A DNA stretch of 64,000 nucleotides from Streptomyces albus subsp. albus (GTDB lineage Bacteria; Actinomycetota; Actinomycetes; Streptomycetales; Streptomycetaceae). Made by a program: the position numbers and the translations under genes. The stretch lies in the NCBI RefSeq assembly GCF_000725885.1, contig NZ_JODR01000016.1, positions 186,001-250,000 of the forward strand. Reading direction: 5' to 3'. Below, one piece after another: positions 56,398-64,000 of the stretch; the stretch's first letter is position 1; each line of letters starts with the position of its first letter. Under the pieces are notes generated by a model, which searched no databases, had not been told where the DNA came from, and was given only the letters and a program-made list of their open reading frames with translations.

Positions 56398-57882
56398 GTG
56401 GCGATGACCCCCCACGGTTCATCGACAGATTCCACCACCCCCATACCGCAGGTCCCCGACCCCCACCGGGGACCAGGCCCCACGGCACGCGGCGGGGCCG
56501 GCCGCCCGGCCAATCCGTACGACGAACTGGCCGCGCTGGCACCGCCGGACGCAGCCCCCGAGGGCGCCGCCGGCCCGAACCCCTACGAGGCGCTGGCACC
56601 CGGCGCGGAGAGCGGCGGGAGCGCACGGGACGGTGCCGGACCCCGGGACGGTGACGGACTCCGGGACGGAGGCGGGGACGGGGACGGGGACGACGCGAGC
56701 GGGCTGCGCGCGCTGCGCGGCCTGGGCGTGCGCTCCGACGACGACGGGCCGGCGTACGTGGACCGGATGCCGTACCTGCGGGCCGTCCGGCGCCGGCGCC
56801 GCTCCCGGCTGAGGACATCGGTGAAGCTGGCCGTGGTCTGCTGCACGCTGCTGGCGTTCCTCGCGGTCGGCGACCGCTGGGCGGCGCTCTACGCCGAGAA
56901 CAAGGCCGCCGAGAAGGTGCAGCAGTCGCTGCGGCTGCACGCCCGCCCCGAGGTGCACATCAACGGCTTCCCGTTCCTCACCCAGGTGGCGCGCGGCCGG
57001 CTCGACCACGTGGAGGCGGCCGTCCCCGACGTGCCCGCCGGCCGGGTGTCCGTCGCGCAGGTCCGCGGCGACGTCAGGGACGTGCGGATCGTCGGCGACC
57101 TGCCGTCGTCGGTCAGGGGCGCCGTGCTGGGCCGGATGAAGGGCCATGTGCTGCTCGACTTCGACGACCTCGACCGGGAGCTGGGCACCTCCCAGGTGAC
57201 GTTCACCGCGGGCGGCCGGCACACGGTGCGGGCCGCCGGAGAGCTCCCCGTCGCCGGGAAGGAGGTCAAGGTGCGGGCCCGCGCCCACCTCCAGCGCACC
57301 GGCGATCACGGGGTGGGCACCACGGTGGACGACATGCGGCTGGTCGTCCCCGGGCTGTTCAGCTTCACACCCGGCACCGGCAAGGACGCGGGCCTGCGGC
57401 TGTCCCGTCCGCTGGCCCAGCGGCTGCGCCACGACGCCGCGGCGGCCCGCTCCCTGTTCGGGGTGCGGTCCGTCGCCGAGAGGTTCGGCCTCACCCCCGA
57501 GCGGGCCCGGAAGGTGCGGCACAGCGAGCGGGAGCTGCACCGGGTGACCGGGGCGCCGAAGTTCGTGGACAGGGTGATGCGGCTCAACATGCTCGACGTG
57601 GTGGTCGAGCACCCGTGGCTGCTGAAGCGGATCGGAGTCGACCCGGCGCTGGTGGAGGCCCTCAAGCGGATCGAGGAGCCGAAGCTGGCCGACAAACTGG
57701 CGCTGCACGTGTCGCTGCCGAAGATGCCCGGTGACGTGCGGCTGCGCCGGATCTCGGTGGCGAAGGAGGGCATCCGCGCGGAGCTGACCGGCGTCGACAT
57801 CCCGTTCGGCAGCGCTGCCGCGAAGGGGGAGAAAGCCGCCGCCCGCCACGCCGCGCGCCGGACGGCGGCCGGGAACGGGTGA
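56398..57882 (+). CDS. DUF2993 (LmeA-like) membrane protein
   Basis: 494 aa from GTG 56398 (an ATG at 56404 is nearly equal). The first 125 residues are disordered, with two NPYD/NPYE repeats and Gly/Asp-rich runs, then a basic patch and one membrane helix (about 142-160, VKLAVVCCTLLAFLAVG). The remainder is the DUF2993 domain on the outside (INGFPFLTQVARGRLDHVEA). Mycobacterial LmeA has this fold and supports lipoglycan synthesis; the role here is unknown. Precedes tsaB by 33 bp. Confidence 0.85.
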   Translation: MAMTPHGSSTDSTTPIPQVPDPHRGPGPTARGGAGRPANPYDELAALAPPDAAPEGAAGPNPYEALAPGAESGGSARDGAGPRDGDGLRDGGGDGDGDDASGLRALRGLGVRSDDDGPAYVDRMPYLRAVRRRRRSRLRTSVKLAVVCCTLLAFLAVGDRWAALYAENKAAEKVQQSLRLHARPEVHINGFPFLTQVARGRLDHVEAAVPDVPAGRVSVAQVRGDVRDVRIVGDLPSSVRGAVLGRMKGHVLLDFDDLDRELGTSQVTFTAGGRHTVRAAGELPVAGKEVKVRARAHLQRTGDHGVGTTVDDMRLVVPGLFSFTPGTGKDAGLRLSRPLAQRLRHDAAAARSLFGVRSVAERFGLTPERARKVRHSERELHRVTGAPKFVDRVMRLNMLDVVVEHPWLLKRIGVDPALVEALKRIEEPKLADKLALHVSLPKMPGDVRLRRISVAKEGIRAELTGVDIPFGSAAAKGEKAAARHAARRTAAGNG

Positions 57883-57915
57883 GGGCGCGCGGTGCGGGCG
57901 CCGTAGGCTGGTCGG

Positions 57916-58581
57916 GTGTTGATGCTCGCGCTGGATACCGCCACACCCGCCGTCACGGTCGCTCTCCACGACGCCGACGGCGACCGCACGCTCGCCGCCG
58001 TCCGGAAGATCGACGCCCGCCGCCACGGTGAGCTGCTGCTGCCGTGCGTGGACGCGGTGCTGGGCGAGGCCGGGCGGAAGCTGGCCGAGGTCACCGACAT
58101 CGTCGTCGGCGTCGGACCGGGCCCCTACACGGGGCTGCGGGTCGGACTGGCGACGGCCGAGGCGTTCGCGGCGGCGCTGGGCCAGCGGGTGCACGGCGTG
58201 TGCACGCTGGACGGCCTCGCCTACGCGTCCGGCCTGACCGAACCCTTCGTCGTGGCGACGGACGCCCGCCGCAAAGAGGTGTACTGGGCCCGGTACGAGG
58301 ACTGCCGCACCCGGGTGACCGAACCGGCCGTGGACCGCCCCGCCGCCATCGAGGAACAGGTCGCCAGGCTGCCGGCCGTCGGCGCCGGAGCCGTGCTGTA
58401 CGAGTCGGTCTTCCGCGGCGTACGCGGCGACCTGCCCACCGACCAGTCGGCCGAGGCCCTCGCCCGGCTGGCCGCCGAGCGGCTGGCCCGCGGCGAGGAA
58501 CTGCTGCCGCCGCGCCCGCTGTACCTGCGGCGGCCGGACGCGAAAGTGCCGGCGGGCTACAAGGTGGTCACTCCGAAGTGA
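57916..58581 (+). CDS. tsaB: tRNA t6A biosynthesis protein TsaB
   Basis: 221 aa, GTG start. MLALDTATPAVTVALHDADG, VVGVGPGPYTGLRVGLATAE and ATDARRKEVYWARYE are the ASKHA-fold signature of TsaB, the scaffold for TsaD. Stop overlaps the rimI start (GTGA). Confidence 0.95.
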   Translation: MLMLALDTATPAVTVALHDADGDRTLAAVRKIDARRHGELLLPCVDAVLGEAGRKLAEVTDIVVGVGPGPYTGLRVGLATAEAFAAALGQRVHGVCTLDGLAYASGLTEPFVVATDARRKEVYWARYEDCRTRVTEPAVDRPAAIEEQVARLPAVGAGAVLYESVFRGVRGDLPTDQSAEALARLAAERLARGEELLPPRPLYLRRPDAKVPAGYKVVTPK

Positions 58582-59150
58582 GCACCGCGAGCGCCGCACC
58601 CTCGCCGCAGGCCGTCACGCTCCGCGAGATGCGCTGGTGGGACATCGAACCCGTCCTCGGCCTGGAGGCCGAGCTCTTCCCGCAGGACGCCTGGTCGGCG
58701 GGGATGTTCTGGTCCGAGCTGGCGCACGCGCGGGGCCCGGCCGCGACCCGCCGCTACCTGGTCGCCGAGGAGCCGGGCGGTGCCCTCGTCGGCTACGGCG
58801 GGCTGGCCGCGGCCGGCGGCACCGGCGACATCCAGACCATCGGCGTACTGCCCGGCCACCGGGGCACCGGCCTCGGCTCCCGGCTGCTGAGCGCACTGCT
58901 GCGGGCGGCCACCGACTTCGAGTGCGGGGAGGTGCTGCTGGAGGTGCGGGTGGACAACGCGCCCGCGCAGCGCCTGTACGAGCGCTTCGGTTTCGTCCCC
59001 GTCGGGCTGCGGCGCGGCTACTACCAGCCGGCGGGCGTGGACGCCCTGGTCATGCGGCTGGCCGACCCCGCCACGTACGCCGCCCACCCCGGCACCCTCC
59101 CGGAAACCCCCCTTCCGCACACGCACCAAGGATCGAACTGGCATGGCTGA
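58578..59150 (+). CDS. rimI: ribosomal protein S18-alanine N-acetyltransferase
   Basis: 190 aa from GTG 58578. GNAT motifs: [20 protein letters not shown] (substrate side), [20 protein letters not shown] (acetyl-CoA loop) and [20 protein letters not shown] with [15 protein letters not shown]. The order tsaB-rimI-tsaD is classic. Overlaps tsaD by 8 bp. Confidence 0.93.
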   Translation: MSTASAAPSPQAVTLREMRWWDIEPVLGLEAELFPQDAWSAGMFWSELAHARGPAATRRYLVAEEPGGALVGYGGLAAAGGTGDIQTIGVLPGHRGTGLGSRLLSALLRAATDFECGEVLLEVRVDNAPAQRLYERFGFVPVGLRRGYYQPAGVDALVMRLADPATYAAHPGTLPETPLPHTHQGSNWHG

Positions 59151-60240
59151 CGAACCGCTCGTCCTCGGCATCGAGACCTCCTGCGACGAGACCGGCGTCG
59201 GAATCGTGCGCGGGCACACGCTGCTGGCCGACGCCGTCGCCTCCAGCGTGGACGTCCACGCGCGGTTCGGCGGCGTCGTCCCGGAGATCGCCAGCCGGGC
59301 GCACCTGGAGGCGATGGTGCCGACGATCCAGCGCGCCCTGGACCAGGCCGGTGTCGCCGCCTCCGACCTGGACGGCGTCGCCGTGACCGCCGGCCCCGGG
59401 CTGGCGGGGGCGCTGCTGGTCGGCGTCTCGGCGGCCAAGGCGTACGCCTACGCGCTGGGCAAGCCGCTGTACGGCGTCAACCACCTGGCCTCGCACATCT
59501 GCGTCGACCAGCTGGAGCACGGGGCGCTGCCCGAGCCGACGATGGCGCTGCTGGTCTCCGGCGGGCACTCCTCGCTGCTGCTGGCCCCCGACATCACCTC
59601 CGACGTGCGGCCCCTCGGCTCCACCATCGACGACGCGGCCGGCGAGGCCTTCGACAAGGTCGCCCGCGTGCTGAACCTCGGCTTCCCCGGCGGCCCCGTC
59701 ATCGACAAGTGGGCGAAGGAGGGCGACCCCGACGCCATCGCCTTCCCGCGCGGCCTGACCGGCCCCCGCGACGCCCCGTACGACTTCTCCTTCTCCGGGC
59801 TGAAGACGGCCGTCGCCCGCTGGATCGAGGCCCGGCGGAACGCGGGCGAGGACGTACCCGTCGCCGACGTGTCCGCCTCCTTCCAGGAGGCCGTCACCGA
59901 CGTGCTGACCCGCAAGGCCGTCCGCGCCTGCCGCGACGAGGGCGTCGACCATCTGATGATCGGCGGCGGGGTCGCCGCCAACTCGCGGCTGCGCGCCATG
60001 GCGGAGGAGCGCTGCGCCGCCGCCGGCATCACCCTGCGGGTGCCCCGCCCCAAACTGTGCACCGACAACGGCGCCATGGTGGCCGCCCTCGGCGCCGAGA
60101 TGGTCGCCCGTGGCCGCCCGGCCTCCGACTGGGACCTGCCGGCCGACTCCTCCCTCCCGGTGACCGAACCGCACGTGCCGGGCCACTCCCACGACCACGA
60201 CCACGTGCACGAGACGAGCAGGAAGAACCTCTACGCCTGA
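59143..60240 (+). CDS. tsaD: tRNA N6-adenosine threonylcarbamoyltransferase TsaD
   Basis: 365 aa. [17 protein letters not shown], the metal pair in [13 protein letters not shown] (H-x3-H), [12 protein letters not shown], and the C-terminal [12 protein letters not shown] and CTDNGAMVA. Adds the threonylcarbamoyl group to A37 of ANN-reading tRNAs. The last 20 residues are His/Asp-rich ([10 protein letters not shown]), which may bind metal. TGA overlaps the next ATG. Confidence 0.97.
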   Translation: MADEPLVLGIETSCDETGVGIVRGHTLLADAVASSVDVHARFGGVVPEIASRAHLEAMVPTIQRALDQAGVAASDLDGVAVTAGPGLAGALLVGVSAAKAYAYALGKPLYGVNHLASHICVDQLEHGALPEPTMALLVSGGHSSLLLAPDITSDVRPLGSTIDDAAGEAFDKVARVLNLGFPGGPVIDKWAKEGDPDAIAFPRGLTGPRDAPYDFSFSGLKTAVARWIEARRNAGEDVPVADVSASFQEAVTDVLTRKAVRACRDEGVDHLMIGGGVAANSRLRAMAEERCAAAGITLRVPRPKLCTDNGAMVAALGAEMVARGRPASDWDLPADSSLPVTEPHVPGHSHDHDHVHETSRKNLYA

Positions 60241-60515
60241 TGCCGACCGAATCCACCGCCACCCTCACCCTCATGTGGGAGGCCAAGGCCGCACCCGGTC
60301 AGGGCTCCGCCCTCCTGGACTGGGCCCGCGCCCAGGAGCTGTCCCCGGCACCCTTCCGCCGCGAACACTTCACGGCGCCCGGTGAACGGGTCCTGGTCAT
60401 CACCTGGTGGGAGGGCGGCGGCGACGATCACAACGCCGCTGTGCCCGAACTGCCCCCGCCGCCGCCCGAGCTGATCGCCCGGCCGGTGCACCGCTGGAGA
60501 TTCACCCGGGTGTGA
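60240..60515 (+). CDS. small hypothetical protein coupled to tsaD
   Basis: 91 aa. Start overlaps the tsaD stop (TGATG). Pattern of a ferredoxin-like/ABM-type small domain: TLTLMWEAKAAPGQGSALLD, VLVITWWEGGGDD, RPVHRWRFTRV. Function unknown; co-translation with tsaD suggests it is real. Confidence 0.75.
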   Translation: MPTESTATLTLMWEAKAAPGQGSALLDWARAQELSPAPFRREHFTAPGERVLVITWWEGGGDDHNAAVPELPPPPPELIARPVHRWRFTRV

Positions 60516-60770
60516 CGGCAGGATAGGCGCCCCGGGCCACCGGGCCACCGCCGCCGACAGGCGGCGGACGGCGATGGCCGCGGGCGTCCGGCGTCCGGCA
60601 GCGTGCCGTTCTGTACGGCGGTGGACAGCGGCGCTCGTCGGCGTACGGCGGGTGCCCGGCGCCCGGCTGTGCGGTGGTCGCACGGCGCGGTGGCCGTACG
60701 GCACCCGCGGCCGTACGGCACCGGCGGGCGGCGGGCAGCACAAGACGGGCAGCACACGACGGGGGAGCGG

Positions 60771-62885
60771 ATGCGGCGGCGGTCGCGCACACGGATATGC
60801 GGCGCACTGGGCGGTGCCCTGCTGGTGCTCGGTCTGGGAGGCGGAGCCGCGACGGCGAGCGCCGCGCAGCCGACCCCGGCGGCGTATCTCGCGGAGCAAC
60901 TGCGGCACAGCCCCGTCCACGTCTCCGACCAGATGCCCCGCACCGTCCCGCTCTCGGCGAAGCCCGCCTTCGTGAAGGAGGCGCGCCGCACCGGAGTGCC
61001 GACATATGTGCTGGTGCTGCCCGCCGCACCGGGGGCCGACCCGGAGGGCCTGCTGGCCGCGGTGCACGACCGGCTCGGCAGGAAGGGGCTGTACGTCCTG
61101 CTCGACGGCGGTGGCGGAAGCCCCGAGGCGGTGGCGTTCGGCGTGGACGTACCGGCCCGGGACGCCGCCATGGCCACCACGTTCGAACTGCCCTACGACG
61201 CGGGCGCGCTGGAGTCCTTCCGGCACTTCGTCGACGTCCTGCGGTCCGGCGACGCGGCCTCCCGCGCCGACCGCGGCTCGGAGGCGAGCCGGGCGGGCGA
61301 CGAGCCGGCGCCCCTCCACACCACCCGCACCGACCGCGACAACCAGAGCTTCCTCACCGGCCTGCTGCTTACCGGGGTGCCGCTGCTCGTCCTGGGCGTC
61401 GGCTGGTACGTGCGCCGGTGGCGCGGCGGGCGCGGCCCCGGCCCGCGCGTGCTCGTACCGGCCGCGGCCGTCGGCGCGCTCGTCATCGGTGCCGGCGCCC
61501 CGCTGGTGTACGACGACACCCGCTCCGACAGCGACCCCCTCCCCACGGCTGCCGACATGAGGGCGCGGACCGTGCGGGTCGCCGCCGGGCTGCGCCACGA
61601 CCCCGTCTACGTCGACCCGCTCGCCCGCGGACTGCTCACCCCCGCCCAGCTCGGCGACCTGCGCACCCGGGCGGCACGGCTGGACGTACCGGTGCGGGTC
61701 GCGATCGTCCCGCTGAGCCCCGAGGACGAGTCGGCCGGTGACGGGGAACTGCTCGCGAAGCTCCTCCACGACCGGCTCGGCGGGGCGGGCGACGGGGTGT
61801 ACGTCGTCGCCGGTGCCTCCGACGACGGCGATCTCGACATCGTCAACCACGGCGGGAAGGTCGCCACCGACGCCCTGCACACCGGCACCGAGTACCTGCG
61901 CTACGGGGAGGGCGAGGCCGACGACGCCGGACTGTACGAGCGGCTGCGGATGACGCTGCGCGCCGTGGACCGCGCGCCGTCGGGACCGCCCTCCGGCCCC
62001 TACCTGGACCCGCCCGCCGCCGAGGACCCCGTCGCCGAGGACCGGCTGCCCGGCCTCTACTCCGGCGACTTCGGCCCCGGCGCGACACTCGGCGCGTTCG
62101 CCGCGCTCGGCGTCGTCGGGCTGACCGCCGCCGGACTCGGCGTGGCCCGCCGTACCGGTCTCGCCGCCGGCCGCGCCCGCACCGCAGCCACCGGGCCGGG
62201 CGGGCGGCGCACGGGAGCGGCCGGACAGCGGGCGGCGGACGGCGCCCCCACGGCCGCGCCCCACGCTCCCGCGCGCCCCTCCACCGGCTGGCTGCGCCGT
62301 ACGGCCCGCCGCGAACTGGACGAGCTGAACCGCGACTTCGACCGGCTCTCCGAAACCCTCACCGGCCGGGTGCGCGACCGGGTGTGGAACTTCCTGGACG
62401 CCGCCACCCTCGTCCTCGACCAGGAGGGCGACAGCCGGGTGGACGCCGACGCCGACGCACCCACCCTCGCCGCCGGGCTCGCCCTCGTCCGGGCGGGCCG
62501 CGCGGCACTGGAGGACCGCGCCCGCAAGGTGCCCGCCGAGACCCGGCTGTGCGTCCTCAACCCGCTGCACGGCCCCTCCGCCGCCACGCGGAAGCTGGAG
62601 CTGCCCGGCGACGACGTCTCGGCGCGGGCCCGCCCCGTGTGCGCGGGCTGCCGAGCGGAACTGGCGGCCGGGGACGGGGGGACGGAGCTGGAGCGGGCCG
62701 TCCACAGCGCGCGGACGGTGGCCGCACGCCTGCTGGTGCTGCGCCCGCCCGGCGCCGGCCGGACCGCCTCCCGCCGGCCGTACGACCGCGTCCCGGGCCT
62801 GCTGGAGGCCGGCGCCGGGCGGAGCGCGAGCCTGACAGCAGAACAGATCGTCCGCCGTGTCCGGGAGCAGCTAGGTGTCCACTGA
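60771..62885 (+). CDS. secreted/membrane protein with two copies of an extracytoplasmic module
   Basis: 704 aa from ATG 60771 (GGGGGAGCGG upstream). Signal peptide with Arg start (RRRSRTRICGALGGALLVLG) cut after TASAAQ. Module A (about 40-165: LAEQLRHSPVHV, VPTYVLVLPAAPG, LLAAVHDRLGRKGLYVLLDG); two membrane helices near 195-250; module B (about 262-400: VAAGLRHDPVYVDP, VPVRVAIVPLSPE, LLHDRLGGAGDGVYVV); one more helix near 440; a cytoplasmic C-terminal part with a LNPLHGP and CAGCRAEL pair. TPM-domain-like alpha/beta module, function not known. Followed with 11-bp overlap by a paralogous gene. Confidence 0.85.
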   Translation: MRRRSRTRICGALGGALLVLGLGGGAATASAAQPTPAAYLAEQLRHSPVHVSDQMPRTVPLSAKPAFVKEARRTGVPTYVLVLPAAPGADPEGLLAAVHDRLGRKGLYVLLDGGGGSPEAVAFGVDVPARDAAMATTFELPYDAGALESFRHFVDVLRSGDAASRADRGSEASRAGDEPAPLHTTRTDRDNQSFLTGLLLTGVPLLVLGVGWYVRRWRGGRGPGPRVLVPAAAVGALVIGAGAPLVYDDTRSDSDPLPTAADMRARTVRVAAGLRHDPVYVDPLARGLLTPAQLGDLRTRAARLDVPVRVAIVPLSPEDESAGDGELLAKLLHDRLGGAGDGVYVVAGASDDGDLDIVNHGGKVATDALHTGTEYLRYGEGEADDAGLYERLRMTLRAVDRAPSGPPSGPYLDPPAAEDPVAEDRLPGLYSGDFGPGATLGAFAALGVVGLTAAGLGVARRTGLAAGRARTAATGPGGRRTGAAGQRAADGAPTAAPHAPARPSTGWLRRTARRELDELNRDFDRLSETLTGRVRDRVWNFLDAATLVLDQEGDSRVDADADAPTLAAGLALVRAGRAALEDRARKVPAETRLCVLNPLHGPSAATRKLELPGDDVSARARPVCAGCRAELAAGDGGTELERAVHSARTVAARLLVLRPPGAGRTASRRPYDRVPGLLEAGAGRSASLTAEQIVRRVREQLGVH

Positions 62886-64000
62886 ACCCCGCGCCGCGTC
62901 CGGCGCCCGCACCCTCCACCCCGCCGGCCGGGCACGCACGGCCCCCTCCGCCGGGTCGCGCCCCGCCCCGCCCGCCGCCCCGTCGCGCCTCCGGCGGGCG
63001 GCCTTCGGGCTGGCGGCCGTGCCGGTGGCGGTCGCGCTGGCGTGCTCCGCCACGGGCCCGGCCCACGCCGCGGCCGGCGCTGCCGGGGCCCGTGCCGCCG
63101 CCCCCGGTGCCGTCACCGCGGACCCCACCGCCCCGCCCGACGAAGGGGCGGACGGGGCGGACGGGGCGGCCACCGCGCCCGGCCGGCGCATCGCCGACGC
63201 GCTGCGCCGCTCCCCGGTCTACGTCGATCCCGCCTACGAGCAGGCGTTCCCGGTCGCCGAGCAGCGCAAGCTGGCCGCGAAGATCAAGAAATCCGGCATC
63301 CCGGTGCGGGTGGTGGTCGTGCCGTTCGTCACCGGGGACGCCTGGGGCGGCGAGCCGGAGAAGATGGTCGAGGTCGTCCGCGACCGGCTCGGCGAGAGCC
63401 CCCGGCAGGAAGCCGTCTACATGACCCTCAGCAGGACGGAGGGGTACCTGAGCGGCCACGAGTTCCCCCGCGACGGCGAACACCAGGCGTTCTGGGGCGT
63501 GGCCGCCGTCGGCCACCAGGACGACATGGACGGCAAGAGCCTCTACGCGAAGTTCTCCCGCGCCCTGGAGATCGTCGAGGCGGGCAACGGCGACAAGGTG
63601 TACGAGAAGGCCACCGCGGACCTGCCCCGCACCCCGGTGCGGGACGAGCCCGGCGGCCCCGGCGGCACCTCCTGGACGCTGGTGGCCGCACTGGCCGGCG
63701 CGGCGCTCGCCGTACTCCTCGCCGCTCTGCTGGGGTACCGGGCGCTGCGCCGCCGCGCCGGGGGCTCGGCCCGTACCCCGTTCACCTCGCCGCGTTCCGT
63801 CTTCGCCGCCGCGCGCACGGCGGACGCGGACGACCTGCGGGAGCGGGCCCAGCGGGAGCTGCTGGCCTACCACGAGGACGTCCTCGCCCACGAGCCCGGC
63901 GAGGGGAACGCCCACCCGGACGGCGACGCGACAGCCCACTACCAGCTCGCGCTCGACGCCTACGACGCCGCCGGGCGGGTGCTGGACGGCGCACGCGGCG
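62875..64000 (+). CDS. paralogous secreted/membrane protein, 3' end beyond the right edge
   Basis: 375 codons from a GTG at 62875, open to the window edge. Long basic start, hydrophobic signal (FGLAAVPVAVALACSATGP, with a possible lipobox LAC), Ala/Pro spacer, then the same module as its neighbour: IADALRRSPVYVDPAYEQAF, GIPVRVVVVPFVTG, MVEVVRDRLGESPRQEAVYM. One membrane helix near residue 268-290 (TLVAALAGAALAVLLAALLG) and a cytoplasmic helical tail. Translationally coupled to the upstream gene, so the two proteins probably act together. Confidence 0.8.
   Translation, partial: MSTEPRAASGARTLHPAGRARTAPSAGSRPAPPAAPSRLRRAAFGLAAVPVAVALACSATGPAHAAAGAAGARAAAPGAVTADPTAPPDEGADGADGAATAPGRRIADALRRSPVYVDPAYEQAFPVAEQRKLAAKIKKSGIPVRVVVVPFVTGDAWGGEPEKMVEVVRDRLGESPRQEAVYMTLSRTEGYLSGHEFPRDGEHQAFWGVAAVGHQDDMDGKSLYAKFSRALEIVEAGNGDKVYEKATADLPRTPVRDEPGGPGGTSWTLVAALAGAALAVLLAALLGYRALRRRAGGSARTPFTSPRSVFAAARTADADDLRERAQRELLAYHEDVLAHEPGEGNAHPDGDATAHYQLALDAYDAAGRVLDGARG

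Overview
The window is high-G+C (about 70%) actinobacterial chromosome, almost certainly Streptomyces or a close relative. This rests on the Scr1/DUF397 regulator cluster, GTG starts, Shine-Dalgarno-led overlapping operons, and the layout S10-spc-alpha ribosomal operons, rplM-rpsI, glmM, coaA, acpS, nnrD, alr, tsaE, tsaB, rimI, tsaD.

Left part (1-21 kb) is accessory. It holds a winged-helix protein cut by the left edge, an anti-sigma-like ATPase beside a WhiJ-like HTH regulator with two tandem DUF397 proteins, and a large two-gene unit on the minus strand made of a SNF2/HepA-type helicase and an Eco57I-like N6-adenine methylase. That unit resembles the drmD-drmMI half of class 1 DISARM without drmA, drmB or drmC. 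Next come two small frameshifted genes (a Uma2-family protein and a small unknown) and a stretch of visibly lower G+C. The low-G+C stretch is an Rhs polymorphic-toxin locus: an SseB-like gene, a helical secreted-type protein and an Rhs shell form an ATGA-linked operon, followed by toxin-tip/immunity cassettes. The Rhs shell has an in-frame stop and a frameshift before its toxin tip. An orphan cassette (nucleotidyltransferase-like toxin plus immunity) carries a perfect 99-bp copy of the end of the Rhs core, a natural recombination tract. Several probable immunity genes trail behind.

Middle part (21-39.6 kb) is a near-complete ribosomal protein cluster: rpsJ to rpsQ, rplN to rplO, secY-adk, map, infA-rpmJ-rpsM-rpsK-rpsD-rpoA, rplQ, truA. 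Strong hairpins separate its transcription units. Unusually for the S. coelicolor-type arrangement, a four-cysteine (zinc-type) rpsD lies between rpsK and rpoA.

Right part (39.6-64 kb) is mostly housekeeping: a flotillin/NfeD-like pair, a secreted or membrane protein, an ABC-F ATPase, rplM-rpsI, glmM, coaA, acpS, nnrD, a GNAT and a DinB-like protein, alr, an alpha/beta hydrolase, the t6A genes tsaE, tsaB and tsaD with rimI, a DUF2993 protein, a YkuD-like protein lacking its catalytic cysteine, and two membrane proteins sharing a repeated extracytoplasmic module, the second cut by the right edge. No tRNA, rRNA, CRISPR array or insertion sequence was recognised.
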